NCBI RefSeq assembly: GCF_019468565.1
Contig: NZ_CP080521.1
Location: 1,612,001-1,676,000, forward strand
From: Pseudonocardia sp. DSM 110487
GTDB lineage: Bacteria > Actinomycetota > Actinomycetes > Mycobacteriales > Pseudonocardiaceae
Reading direction: 5' to 3'
DNA length: 64,000 nt
Shown: one piece after another, positions 25,204 through 33,377 of the stretch
Layout: the number at the start of each line of letters is the position of its first letter
Position numbering within the stretch: the first letter of the stretch is position 1
Translations under genes and position numbers: made by a program
The notes under the pieces: model-generated
Told to the model about the DNA's origin: nothing
Databases searched by the model: none
The model's input: only the letters and a program-made list of their open reading frames with translations

Positions 25204-26892
25204 TCAGCTCGCCTTGTCCGGTGTGGCCACGCGCAACTCTGTGGTGCGGGTCTGGTCGCGCCGGAAGTACTCGGTGTGGTCCGGGGGCAGCGGCGGGTGG
25301 TCGAGGATGATGTCGGCCGCCTTCTCCGCGATCACCATGACCGGCGCGTAGGTGTTCGCGTTGGTGACGACCGGCATCACCGACGCGTCCACCACCCGCA
25401 CCCCGTCCAGGCCGTGCACCTTCATCGTGTCCGGGTCGATGACCGCCTGGTCGTCGGTGCCCATCTTGCAGGAGCCGGAGTAGTGCATCGCCGACTTGGC
25501 GTTCGTCACCACCCAGTCCCAGATCTGCTCGTCGGTCTGGACGTCCGGGCCGGGCGCGGCCTCGCCGCCGTCGTAGCGGCCGAGCGCCGACTGCGCCATG
25601 ATCTCCCGGGTGACGCGGATCGCATCGATCCAGTCCTGCCGGTCCTTCTCGGCGGACAGGTAGTTGAACTGGATCGCCGGGGGCGTGCGCCAGCTCGGTG
25701 ACGCGAGCGTGATGCTGCCGCGCGAGTCGGAGTTCATCACGCCGACGTGCACCTGGTAGCCGTGCGGGCCGGTGGGCGATGTGGGGTACGACTTCGACGC
25801 CAGCGGCAGGAACTGGTACATCAGGTTCGGGAATGCCAGTTTGTCGTTGCTGCGGGCGAATCCGCCCGCGTCCCAGTGGTTGGTGGCGCCCGGGCCGCTG
25901 TGCAGGAACAGCCATTGCGCGCCGATCCACGGCGCATTCATCAGATTGGCCGTCGGCTGCAGCGAGACCGGCTTGGTGCAGGAATGCTGGATCTGGATCG
26001 CGAGGTGGTCCTGGAGGTTCGCGCCAACGCCGGGAAGGTGGTGCACGACGGGCACTCCCGCCGACTCGAGGACCTCCGCGTCGCCGACCCCGGAGAGCTG
26101 CAGGATGTGCGGGCTCTTGACCGCGCCCGCGCACAGGATGGTGTCGCGGCTGAGCACGTGGTGCACGTGCCCCCGCCGGTCCACGAACTCGACCCCGACC
26201 GCCTGCTTGCCGTCGAACATGATCTTCGAGACGGTGGCGCCGGTGCGGACGGTCAGGTTGTGGCGGTCCATCGCGGGGCGCAGGTACGCGCGCGTGGCCG
26301 ACCAGCGGCGGGACTTGCGGATGTTGTGGTCGAGGGTCCCGAACCCCTCCTGCCGGTACCCGTTGACGTCCGGGGTTGCGTAGTGCCCTGCCTCCTGCGC
26401 GGCCAGCATGAACGCTTGGGAAAGGACGTTCTGCGGGCGGCCCTTCTGCACCGTCAGCGGGCCACCACGACCCCGCAGCGGCCCGCCGACCTCCGCGTCC
26501 TCCATGCGCTTGAAGTACGGCAGCAGGTGCGCGAAACCCCAGTTCTGCATGCCGGGCCGCGCGGCCCAGCCCTCGTAGTCGAGGGGGTTCCCGCGCTGGT
26601 AGAGCATCCCGTACAGATTGCTCGTGCCACCCAGCATCCGGCCGGCGGGCAGGTTCATCCGCCTGCCCCGCAGACCCGGCTCCGGCTCGCTCTGATAACG
26701 CCAGTCGTAGAAGCTCACGCCCCGCGTGAATGCGATACCGGCAGGCATCCGCATCAGAACGTCCCACGAGTAGTCCGGCCGGCCTGCCTCGAGCACGAGC
26801 ACCCGCCGTGCCGGATCCGCGGACAACCGGTTCGCCAATGCCGAACCCGCCGAACCACCACCGATGATGACGTGATCGAACGATTCCGGCAC
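25204..26892 (-). CDS. GMC-family oxidoreductase (choline-dehydrogenase-like), paralogue 1
   Basis: 562-aa FAD-dependent alcohol oxidoreductase. It has the dinucleotide-binding motif HVIIGGGSAGSALANRLS at residues ~7-24, the GMC signature 1 region GRMLGGTSNLYGMLYQRGNP, ILCAGAVKSPHILQLSGVG (signature 2), and the C-terminal catalytic segments MHYSGSCKMGTDDQ near 474 and TNANTYAPVMVIAEKAADII near 520. It starts at a GTG with GGGGGAG upstream. It is divergent from a flippase-like gene; a second GMC gene 14 kb away (40644-42311) is directly followed by a flippase paralogue. Oxidation of a choline-like or hydrophobic alcohol is the general expectation; the real substrate is unknown. Confidence 0.9.
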   Translation of the reverse strand: MPESFDHVIIGGGSAGSALANRLSADPARRVLVLEAGRPDYSWDVLMRMPAGIAFTRGVSFYDWRYQSEPEPGLRGRRMNLPAGRMLGGTSNLYGMLYQRGNPLDYEGWAARPGMQNWGFAHLLPYFKRMEDAEVGGPLRGRGGPLTVQKGRPQNVLSQAFMLAAQEAGHYATPDVNGYRQEGFGTLDHNIRKSRRWSATRAYLRPAMDRHNLTVRTGATVSKIMFDGKQAVGVEFVDRRGHVHHVLSRDTILCAGAVKSPHILQLSGVGDAEVLESAGVPVVHHLPGVGANLQDHLAIQIQHSCTKPVSLQPTANLMNAPWIGAQWLFLHSGPGATNHWDAGGFARSNDKLAFPNLMYQFLPLASKSYPTSPTGPHGYQVHVGVMNSDSRGSITLASPSWRTPPAIQFNYLSAEKDRQDWIDAIRVTREIMAQSALGRYDGGEAAPGPDVQTDEQIWDWVVTNAKSAMHYSGSCKMGTDDQAVIDPDTMKVHGLDGVRVVDASVMPVVTNANTYAPVMVIAEKAADIILDHPPLPPDHTEYFRRDQTRTTELRVATPDKAS

Positions 26893-27114
26893 GGCTCCCC
26901 CTCAGGACAATATGTCGGCCACAGCGCGGTGATTTCACCCGATCGTGGTGCGTCGTGGCTCTTGACGGCGCAGGACGGTACACGGCGCCGCGCGGACGCG
27001 GCCAGCCGACCCGGTGGGCTAACGCCCCGGGAGGTGGCCCCGATAGACGCCACGTCGGGGAAGCTGTCGCGGGGAGGAACGGACCTGCATGCCGTCACGT
27101 CGGGGGTCGGCCGG

Positions 27115-28443
27115 ATGATGGGAGGCGTGCCGCCACCGCCACCACGTGAGGTCGACGCCCCGACCGTCGTGTTCGAAGCCCTGACCGAGCCGCTGCCGCT
27201 CGGCGCGGCGGCTCAGGACGGCTGGCGTGCCCCGCAGCACCGCGACGGGATGGCGCTCGTGCTCAGCTCGGCCGCGTCGTCGGGCATCGGAATGCTGTTC
27301 TGGGTGCTCGCCGCGCGGCTGTTCGACCCCACCGTCGTCGGGCTGAACTCCACCGCGATCTCGGCGATGACGCTCCTCGGCTCGGCCGCCCACCTGAACC
27401 TCGGCAACGCGATCCTGCGCTTCGTCCCCGTCACCGACCGGCGCGGCGTCATCGTCGCGGGATGCTTCGCCGTCGGCATCGGGGTGGCGATGGTGCTCGG
27501 GCTCGGCTTCGCGGCCGGCGCGGGCGTGTGGGCACCCGAGCTCGTGGACGCGGTCGGGCTCCCGGCCCTGATGATCTTCTTCCTGATCAGCACCCCGCTC
27601 TACACGGTGTTCGTCCTCCAGGACGCCGCCCTCACCGCGATCAAGCGCGCCGACCTCGTGCTGTGGGAGAACCTCGCGTTCTCCCTGCTGAAGGTCGCCC
27701 TGCTCGTGGCCGCGGCGTGGCTCGCCCTGGAGAGCGGGATCGCGATCGGGTGGGTGGTGGCCACCCTGCTCGTCGTGCTGGGGGTCACCGGATGGCTCTC
27801 CCGGGCGGTGCGGAAGGCGCCGCCGCCGACGGTCGTCCAGCCGGTCACGGTGCGGGATCTCGGCGAGTTCGTCGGCGCCGACTACGCGGGCAACATCTTC
27901 TGGCAGGCCGCCGTCTTCGGCCTCCCACTGGTCGTGATCAACCTCGCCGGGGCGGACGGTGCCGCCGTCTACGGGGTGGTCTGGCAGATCGCGTTCGCCT
28001 TCTACCTGGTAGCGATCGGCATGGGGAAGTCGATGGTGGCGCACAACGCCGCCGCCGACCAGGCGGCCGCCGACCGGGCCCGCAGGGGGATGGAGCGCAA
28101 GGCGCTCACCCTGATCGTCCCCGGCGCCGTCGTGACGGCACTGGCGTCCTACCCGATCCTGTGGGTGTTCGGCGGCACCTACGCGCAGACGGGCACGCTG
28201 CTCCTCGCCCTTCTGGTGCTGTCGGCGATCCCGAACGTCGTCACGAACTCCACGGTCTGGGAGGCGCGCGTGCGGCGCCACCGCCCCGTGCTGGTCGGGC
28301 TGCCCGCCGGGCTCTGCGCGCTCGTGATGATCGGCACGTTCGTGCTGGTGCCCATGATGGGCATCACGGGCGCGGGATGGGCATGGCTCGGCGCCCAGTG
28401 CGTGGTGGCCGCCGGGGTCCTGCTGCGCCGCCGGATGGCGTGA
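27115..28443 (+). CDS. Polysaccharide-flippase-like membrane protein, paralogue 1
   Basis: 442-aa polytopic protein with about 12 hydrophobic segments, resembling Wzx/MurJ-type (MOP superfamily) lipid-linked saccharide flippases. After a proline-rich start it has WRAPQHRDGMALVLSS, FWVLAARLFDPTVVGLNSTA and LNLGNAILRFVPVTDR; the central FVGADYAGNIFWQAAVFGLP also fits. Near-identical motifs occur in the 42304-43584 protein, showing paralogy. The double ATG at 27115/27118 is the chosen start. It diverges from GMC paralogue 1 through a 222-bp promoter region. Its stop codon is the first triplet of a 62-bp palindrome, which may terminate its transcript. Confidence 0.82.
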   Translation: MMGGVPPPPPREVDAPTVVFEALTEPLPLGAAAQDGWRAPQHRDGMALVLSSAASSGIGMLFWVLAARLFDPTVVGLNSTAISAMTLLGSAAHLNLGNAILRFVPVTDRRGVIVAGCFAVGIGVAMVLGLGFAAGAGVWAPELVDAVGLPALMIFFLISTPLYTVFVLQDAALTAIKRADLVLWENLAFSLLKVALLVAAAWLALESGIAIGWVVATLLVVLGVTGWLSRAVRKAPPPTVVQPVTVRDLGEFVGADYAGNIFWQAAVFGLPLVVINLAGADGAAVYGVVWQIAFAFYLVAIGMGKSMVAHNAAADQAAADRARRGMERKALTLIVPGAVVTALASYPILWVFGGTYAQTGTLLLALLVLSAIPNVVTNSTVWEARVRRHRPVLVGLPAGLCALVMIGTFVLVPMMGITGAGWAWLGAQCVVAAGVLLRRRMA

Positions 28444-28583
28444 TCGCCGGAAGTGGTGTGAGGACGACAGATCTGTCGTGCTGACACCACTCCGGGTGAT
28501 CACGCCCGGGGCAGGCGGCGCTGATCGCCAGAAGTGGCGTGAGAGCGACAGATCTGTCGCTCCCGCACCACTTCCGGTGATCA
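28441..28583. repeat. Left 143-bp inverted repeat (two 62-bp palindromes)
   Basis: Palindrome 1 (28441-28502) and palindrome 2 (28522-28583) share the core CGACAGATCTGTCG, inner arms AGTGGTGT/ACACCACT and outer ends TGATCGCC/GGTGATCA. The 19-nt spacer contains CCCGGGG and ends GCGC. Palindrome 1 begins on the TGA stop of the flippase gene. Either palindrome could fold into a ~28-bp hairpin. Confidence 0.9.
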
Positions 28584-28630
28584 CTGCGAATCGGCCCCGG
28601 CCGGTGGGGTCGGTCGCGCATGCTGTCCCG

Positions 28631-29496
28631 GTGTCCATCGAGCGGCTTGTCCGGCGTCAGGCCGGGGTCATCGGGCTACGCCAGGCCGTACGGGCGGGGA
28701 TGAGCGCGCGAACGGTGCAGCGTCGGGTTGCCAGTGGTGTCTGACGTGAGCTGCTGCCGCTGGTCTACCTCGTGTCCGGGCACCGCCGCACTGACGAGGC
28801 GCGAGTGCGTGCGGCGTGGTTGTGGGCGGGTGGTGCGCCTGTGGCCGTCACCGGGCTCGCGGCCGCGCATTGGCACGGAATGCTCGACGCGGCGCCCGCG
28901 CTGGTGGAGATCACGGTGCCGCGGACAACCCACCGATCGGCGCCGCCGGGTGTGGTCATGCACCGAAGCGACCTCCACGCCATCGACCTCGTCGAACATC
29001 GCGATCTGTTGGTCGTGGACGGCCCGCTCGCCGCCCTGCAAGCCGCTGTCGCCCTCCCCGACGGGTCGGCTTTCCTCGACCGGGCCCTGCAGAAGCACGT
29101 GCCGTTCCTCGGCCTGTACGACAGCTACTGCCGCAACTTGGGCCGCCGCGGATGGAAGCAGGCGAGCCGGTTGATCACCGCCGCAGCCGACCGTGCCGAC
29201 TCCGCGGCCGAGCGGGTCCTCAAGCGGCTGCTGCGGGAGGCCGGGATCACCGGCTGGGTGCTCGGGCATCGGTTCGGGCCACACATGATCGACCTCGCCT
29301 TCCCCGACAAACGGGTCGCCATCGAGGTGGACGGGTGGGCCTGGCACGTGGACGTCGACCGGTTCCGCGCCGACCGACGCAAGGCAACGCACTCACCCGC
29401 GCAGGCTGGACCCTCTTGCGGTTCACCTGGCACGACCTGGTCACCCGGCCAGGCGAGGTCGTCGCGGAGATCCTCCACGCCCTCGCCGCGGCCTGA
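28631..29496 (+). pseudogene. AbiEi-like / DUF559 endonuclease-fold gene, nonsense and frameshift
   Basis: From the GTG at 28631 the frame gives an AbiEi-like DNA-binding N-terminus (RLVRRQAGVIGLRQAV, MSARTVQRRVASGV), then an in-frame TGA at 28742-28744 where a Trp codon (GVW) is expected. The same frame continues through VSGHRRTDEARVRAAWLWAG and HWHGMLDAAPALVEITVP to a DUF559 (Vsr-like) nuclease core, IDLAFPDKRVAIEVDGWAWH, whose Asp and Glu-x-Asp fit a PD-(D/E)xK fold. Near 29383 a 1-nt deletion shifts the frame; the next frame completes the domain with ALTRAGWTLLRFTWHDLV and ends at 29496. Two lesions make it inactive. Intact relatives are annotated as type IV antitoxin-like/DUF559 proteins of unknown role. 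Confidence 0.8.
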
Positions 29497-29636
29497 TCGC
29501 CGCGAGTGGTGTGGGAGCGACAGATCTGTCGCTCCCACACCATTCCTGGCGATCAGCGCATGACACCCCGGGCAAGATCGCCCGGAGTGGTGTCAGCACG
29601 ACAGATCTGTCGCTGTGGGACCACTCGCGGCGATCA
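29494..29636. repeat. Right 143-bp inverted repeat (two 62-bp palindromes)
   Basis: Palindrome 3 (29494-29555) and palindrome 4 (29575-29636) with a 19-nt spacer that reads as the reverse complement of the left spacer (CCCGGGG...GCGC). Palindrome 3 pairs best with the complement of palindrome 2, and 4 with that of 1. Palindrome 3 begins exactly on the TGA stop of the DUF559 frame, as palindrome 1 does for the flippase. Confidence 0.9.
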
Positions 29637-29736
29637 CGAAATTCCTCCGTCGCCGATGTCGAGGCTCCGCGTCCCGCTCCGACCTGTTGGCGAGGTGAGG
29701 GGAAAGGCCCCTCCCACGGCACGAGGAGTGGCGACG

Positions 29737-30333
29737 ATGGGCAAGGTCACCTGCGGGATGGCGATGTCGGTGGACGGCTACACAGCGGGCCCGAACCAGC
29801 GGGCAGACGCCCCGTTCGGCGACGGGGTCGGCGAGAGCCTGCACCGGTGGATGTTCGAGGCTGCCGAGGAGAACGCCGCCGAGGTCGAGGCGCTCAGCGC
29901 AGCGGGCGCGTACATCATGGGCCGCAACATGTTCAGCCCCGGCCGGGGCGAGTGGGACCTGGACTGGACCGGGTGGTGGGGCGAGGAGCCGCTGTACCAC
30001 GCCCCCGTCTACGTCCTCACCCACTACGAGCGCGAACCCGTCGAGATGAAGGGCGGCACCACGTTCCACTTCGTGACCGGCGGGATCACCGAGGCGCTCG
30101 ACCGGGCCCGGGCCGCGGCGGGCGAGAAGGACGTCCTGATCGCGGGCGGTGCCGCCACGGTGAACCAGTACCTCGCTGCCGGCTTGATCGACGAGCTGAA
30201 CCTGCACATCGCGCCGGTCGTCCTCGGGCAGGGCGAGCGCCTGTTCGAGGGGGTGGGGCGGCTGGAGCTCACGCCCGTCGCGGCGCGGCACACCGATCTG
30301 GTCACGCACGTGCGCTACACCCGGCAGTCCTGA
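29737..30333 (+). CDS. Dihydrofolate-reductase-family (RibD C-terminal-like) protein
   Basis: 198-aa member of the RibD C-terminal/DHFR-like family widespread in actinomycetes. It opens with KVTCGMAMSVDGYTAGPNQ and has YIMGRNMFSPG, YVLTHYEREPV and DVLIAGGAATVNQYLAAGLIDE before the C-terminal HIAPVVLGQGERLFEG. Members bind NADPH but mostly have unknown substrates. The ATG at 29737 has ACGAGGAG 7 nt upstream. It is transcribed alone, 100 bp after the palindromic element, and is convergent with the NmrA-like gene. Confidence 0.88.
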   Translation: MGKVTCGMAMSVDGYTAGPNQRADAPFGDGVGESLHRWMFEAAEENAAEVEALSAAGAYIMGRNMFSPGRGEWDLDWTGWWGEEPLYHAPVYVLTHYEREPVEMKGGTTFHFVTGGITEALDRARAAAGEKDVLIAGGAATVNQYLAAGLIDELNLHIAPVVLGQGERLFEGVGRLELTPVAARHTDLVTHVRYTRQS

Positions 30334-30389
30334 TCCCGGCGGTTGCCGGCCGCGTTCGAGGCGCCCTGAGGCAAGGGTCTGTGGCGCGG

Positions 30390-31271
30390 CTACCTCGCAC
30401 TCGGCCCGGAGGGCTGAGCCGCGCGGCTCTCGGCCACGAACTCGGCGAACGTCTTCGGATTGCGCCCGGTCAGCTTCTCGATCGTGTCCGTCACCTCGGC
30501 GTACTGCGGCTGTGTGCGCAGCGCCGCCCACAGCTTGGACAGGTGCGCGACGGCGTGGGCGTTGATGCGGCTGCTGGCCGCTTCGGCCCATGACTCGTCG
30601 GTGATGTTCTCGTACCTGAACCCAGGGCCGAGCGTGGCGACGATCTCCTTCACGGTCAGGACCTGACCGACGACGGGGTAGCTGCTGCCCGGCGGCACGT
30701 CCGCCGCGGTGAGCACGCCGGCGGCGACGCGGGCCACGTCCTCCGCGGCGACAAGGGGCAGCACGGTGCCCTCGTCGCCGAGGGGCATGGTGAGCGATCC
30801 GGATGCGGTCGCGAGCGCGTGGATGTTCTCGAAGAACACCGTTGCCCGCACGTGGGCGGCCCCGGTCCCGGCCTGTTCGAAGACCTGCTCGGACAGGTAG
30901 TTCTCCCGCATCCGCGGTGTCGGTGCGTCCGGAGCGGATACCAGCATCACCATGTCGACCAGCCGCTCCACCCCGGCGTTCCGGGCGGCGACCGCCATGT
31001 TGGCGGTCGCGTCGAGCAGTCCGCTCTGGACCGGGTAGGCGAAGTAGACGGTGGAGACTCCCTGCACGGCCTGCTGGACGGATGCGAAGTCGAGGAAGTC
31101 GGCCTCCACCACCTCGGCGCCGAGGCCGCGCAGGTACTCGGCCCGCTCATCGATTGTGCGGACCATCGCGCGCACCGGCACGTCGCGCTCGCGCAGCAGC
31201 TCGGTTACCCGCCGTCCGGTCCTGCCCTGCTGCCCGCCTGCGGCGCCGGTCACGAGCACGGTTCCAGTCAT
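30390..31271 (-). CDS. NmrA-like NAD(P)-binding protein / atypical SDR
   Basis: 293-aa Rossmann protein of the NmrA/HSCARG-like extended SDR type. N-terminal VLVTGAAGGQQGRTGRRVTELL is a variant nucleotide-binding loop, followed by VPVRAMVRTIDERAEYLRGL, AEVVEADFLDFASVQQAV, and VYFAYPVQSGLLDATANM. The catalytic YxxxK of classical SDRs is missing, as usual for NmrA-like redox sensors or quinone reductases. It is divergent from a TetR gene across a strong palindrome, so it is very likely repressed by that regulator and induced by a reactive or xenobiotic compound. Confidence 0.87.
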   Translation of the reverse strand: MTGTVLVTGAAGGQQGRTGRRVTELLRERDVPVRAMVRTIDERAEYLRGLGAEVVEADFLDFASVQQAVQGVSTVYFAYPVQSGLLDATANMAVAARNAGVERLVDMVMLVSAPDAPTPRMRENYLSEQVFEQAGTGAAHVRATVFFENIHALATASGSLTMPLGDEGTVLPLVAAEDVARVAAGVLTAADVPPGSSYPVVGQVLTVKEIVATLGPGFRYENITDESWAEAASSRINAHAVAHLSKLWAALRTQPQYAEVTDTIEKLTGRNPKTFAEFVAESRAAQPSGPSAR

Positions 31272-31289
31272 GACGTTCCCCTTCTCTAG

Positions 31290-31336
31290 TTGGTACCATC
31301 TGGTACCAACGACTGTGGTACTACTGGGTACCAGAT
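31290..31336. promoter_or_regulatory. TetR operator in NmrA/TetR divergent promoter
   Basis: TTGGTACCATCTGGTACCAA (31290-31309) is an inverted repeat with perfect 9-nt arms and a 2-nt centre. A third partial copy, TGGGTACCAG, lies at 31327-31336, nearer the TetR ATG. The arrangement suggests one site shared by both promoters and a second for autoregulation. Confidence 0.75.
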
Positions 31337-31350
31337 GTCAAGGGAGGGCG

Positions 31351-31947
31351 ATGTCGACAGCGGACGATGCACGCGAGCGCATCCTCGGCGCCGCGTTCTC
31401 GGCGTTCATGGAGGCCGGGTACGCGGCGACCAGCACGCTCGAGATCGCGACCCGGGCGCGGGTCTCGAAGCGGGAGCTCTACGCACTCGTGGGCAACAAG
31501 CAGCAGATGCTCGAAGCCTGTGTCCGCGAGCGCGCCACCCGGCTGCGGACAGCCGCCGACCTGCCCGAGCCGCGTGACATCGAGACCCTCGAGGCCGTGC
31601 TGGTCGCGTTCGGAAGCCAGCTCCTGCGCGAGGTCACGGATTCCACGGTCGTCGCCGTCTTCCGGCTGGCGATCGCGGAGGCGACCAGGGCACCGGAGGT
31701 CGCGCGCACGCTGCACGTGCTCGGGCCGCAGGCCAGCCGGGCCGCCCTGACCAGGATCATGGAGGCGGCACTGGCACACGAGGTGCTCACGGGACGTGCG
31801 CCTGAGCTGGCCGAGCGGTTCGCCGGGTTGCTGTGGGGGGACCTGCTGATCAGGCTGCTGCTCCGGGTGGCCGACACACCGACTCCCATCGAGATCGACT
31901 CCCGCGCCCGCAGTGCAACCTCCGCCTTCCTGCAACTGCATTCGTGA
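31351..31947 (+). CDS. TetR/AcrR-family regulator of the NmrA-like gene
   Basis: 198-aa repressor with the TetR helix-turn-helix at residues ~8-52 (ARERILGAAFSAFMEAGYAA, then IATRARVSKRELYALVGNK) and a TetR C-terminal domain like that of AcrR/AefR-type proteins (LRTAADLPEPRDIETLEAVL). The ATG at 31351 follows AGGGAGGG at 5 nt. It ends 26 bp before the nitroreductase gene, which is probably co-transcribed, so the regulon may include the NmrA-like protein, itself and the nitroreductase. Confidence 0.9.
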   Translation: MSTADDARERILGAAFSAFMEAGYAATSTLEIATRARVSKRELYALVGNKQQMLEACVRERATRLRTAADLPEPRDIETLEAVLVAFGSQLLREVTDSTVVAVFRLAIAEATRAPEVARTLHVLGPQASRAALTRIMEAALAHEVLTGRAPELAERFAGLLWGDLLIRLLLRVADTPTPIEIDSRARSATSAFLQLHS

Positions 31948-31973
31948 AGCCGGAATCGGGCAGGGTGATCGGC

Positions 31974-32588
31974 GTGGAGTTTGCAGACGTCGTGCGACGG
32001 CGGCGCATGGTCCGGGACTACGACCCCGACCGGCCCGTGCCGCCCGAGGTGCGGGAGCGGTTGCTCGAGCACGCGATCAGGGCACCGTCGGCCGGGTTCA
32101 GCCAGGGGTGGGCGTTCCTGGTGCTGGAGTCGCCGGACGAGCGCGAGCGCTTCTGGGCGGCCACCACCGGCGACGGTGCGCCCGACCGCTGGCTGACCCG
32201 GATGCGGCGCGCCCCGCTCCTGATCGTGCCGTTGTCGCACAAGGCGGCGTACCTGGATCGCTACGCCGAACCGGACAAGGGCTGGTCCGACCGCGACGAG
32301 CGCCGCTGGCCGGTGCCCTACTGGGACATCGACACCGGGATGGCCGCCCTGCTCATGCTGCTCACCGCGGTGGACGAGGGCTTGGGCGCCTGCTTCTTCG
32401 GCATCCCACCCGACCGCATCGCCCCCTTCCGGGAGGCATTCGCAGTGCCGGAGGAATACCGGCCGATCGGCTGCGTATCAGTCGGCTACGAGGGCAAGGA
32501 CGACCCGCGTTCTCCCTCGCTGCGCAGGGGCCGCCGCAAGGTGGACGAGGTGGTCCACAGGGGTAATTGGGGCATCGTGGAGCCGTAG
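31974..32588 (+). CDS. Nitroreductase-family flavoprotein
   Basis: 204-aa FMN-dependent nitroreductase-fold protein. N-terminal VVRRRRMVRDYDPDRPVPPE is the FMN-phosphate-binding signature, followed by HAIRAPSAGFSQGWAFLVLE, a middle insertion with YWDIDTGMAALLMLLTAVDEG, and FFGIPPDRIAPFREAFAVP. Members reduce nitro compounds, flavins or quinones, or deiodinate/dehalogenate. The GTG at 31974 is preferred because AGGGTG lies 6 nt upstream; another GTG is 9 nt earlier. A long hairpin includes its stop codon. Sits downstream of the TetR gene of the NmrA unit. Confidence 0.87.
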   Translation: MEFADVVRRRRMVRDYDPDRPVPPEVRERLLEHAIRAPSAGFSQGWAFLVLESPDERERFWAATTGDGAPDRWLTRMRRAPLLIVPLSHKAAYLDRYAEPDKGWSDRDERRWPVPYWDIDTGMAALLMLLTAVDEGLGACFFGIPPDRIAPFREAFAVPEEYRPIGCVSVGYEGKDDPRSPSLRRGRRKVDEVVHRGNWGIVEP

Positions 32589-32607
32589 CACTACGGCTCC
32601 ACGATGC
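32572..32607 (+). terminator. 17-bp perfect hairpin spanning the nitroreductase stop codon
   Basis: GCATCGTGGAGCCGTAG (32572-32588) is followed after CA by its exact complement to 32607. The TAG stop is the top of the stem. No T-run follows. The perfect stem is much longer than expected by chance and is a likely transcript end or mRNA-protecting structure. No gene was found between here and 32824. Confidence 0.7.
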
Positions 32608-32823
32608 GGGTGAGCAGATCCCCTTTCCCGCCCTCGTCGGATCGGTGAGTCAGCACGCGGTGTTGCGCGGTGCGGCGTGCGCGGTGCCCGTGTGCGCCGT
32701 GCCGGGCTGCACGATGCGTCGACGCCGGCCCCTCGGCCTGGATTCGAACCAGTTGGATTCCAAATGCCCTTCCAGGCGGGTGTGCTCGCCCTCTCCGATC
32801 CGACTACCGACTGCTCACCGTCC

Positions 32824-33285
32824 TCAGCGCTCCTGCAGCTCGGTGGACCAGTTGACCTGCTGGATGCGGGTGTCGAGCTCCCGCAGCCTCCGCGCCGCGT
32901 CGTCGGCGGCCTGACGCAGCGCCCGTACGTCGACGGCGGACTCGTACCGCAGCTCCGTGCGCGTGAACCGGTCCCGGGGCTGGACCGCGGCGTCCGCGAG
33001 CTCGACCAGCATCCGGTGCCGGGTCCGCAGCGCGTCGCGACGGGCCAGCGCGGCGGTCATCGTGATGCCGGGCTCGATCTCGGTTGCCAGGTTCGTGGTG
33101 TTGATCTGCAGGACGCGGACCTCGAGGTCACCGGCGAGCCGCTCGAACTCGGCGAGCAGCTCCATCGGGTCCTCGGCAGGCGCCTCCCCCTCCTGGTGAC
33201 GGGCGTTGCGCAGTGCGCGCTGCTTCAGCTCCGCGAGTCGCGTGGTGAGATCGGCGCGCTGGGACAGCGCCTCTGCCAGCAGCAT
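32824..33285 (-). CDS. DIP1984-family protein
   Basis: 153-aa cytoplasmic protein of unknown function, recognised as the DIP1984 family: LLAEALSQRADLTTRLAEL, EGEAPAEDPMELLAEFERL, INTTNLATEIEPGITMTAAL and a C-terminal ELDTRIQQVNWSTEL. The sequence is strongly helical with heptad-like spacing, so a coiled-coil assembly is likely. It is divergent from the LexA-type repressor, with 92 bp between starts. Nothing in the sequence indicates a catalytic site. Confidence 0.85.
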   Translation of the reverse strand: MLLAEALSQRADLTTRLAELKQRALRNARHQEGEAPAEDPMELLAEFERLAGDLEVRVLQINTTNLATEIEPGITMTAALARRDALRTRHRMLVELADAAVQPRDRFTRTELRYESAVDVRALRQAADDAARRLRELDTRIQQVNWSTELQER

Positions 33286-33377
33286 TCCGGTACCTCCTCT
33301 CCGTTCTTCGCCGCGGAGTATCCGATCATCGACGGGTTCCGGCCAACCGGTTTCGGCCCCGCCTCTACGATCCGCGG

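Larger units (their letters stand above)
28441..29636. mobile_element. Palindrome-bounded AbiEi/DUF559 unit (candidate mobile element)
   Basis: A 1,196-bp unit: a decayed AbiEi/DUF559 gene bounded by two 143-bp inverted repeats, each made of two 62-bp palindromes with a 19-nt spacer. The right repeat is the reverse complement of the left at roughly 85% identity, spacer included. No transposase is present. It is inferred to be mobile because the gene type occurs in scattered copies in actinomycetes and the boundaries are sharp; target duplication was not found. Confidence 0.55.

Noticed and set aside
25747..27114. Open frame extending the flippase-like gene upstream by 456 codons
   Set aside because: It is antisense to the GMC oxidoreductase, low-complexity Arg/Pro-rich, and has no family match; the membrane protein starts at 27115.
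28441..29636. The four 62-bp repeats as a CRISPR-like array
   Set aside because: Only two repeats per side, perfectly palindromic, identical-length complementary spacers and no cas genes.
32728..32822. Possible minus-strand tRNA-Ser: T-loop-like GGTTCGAATCC, variable-arm-like TTGG-AAT-CCAA and CTGGAA near an anticodon position
   Set aside because: The anticodon stem does not pair over five bases and no 5' strand complementary to the would-be acceptor end could be found; at best a degenerate tRNA relic.
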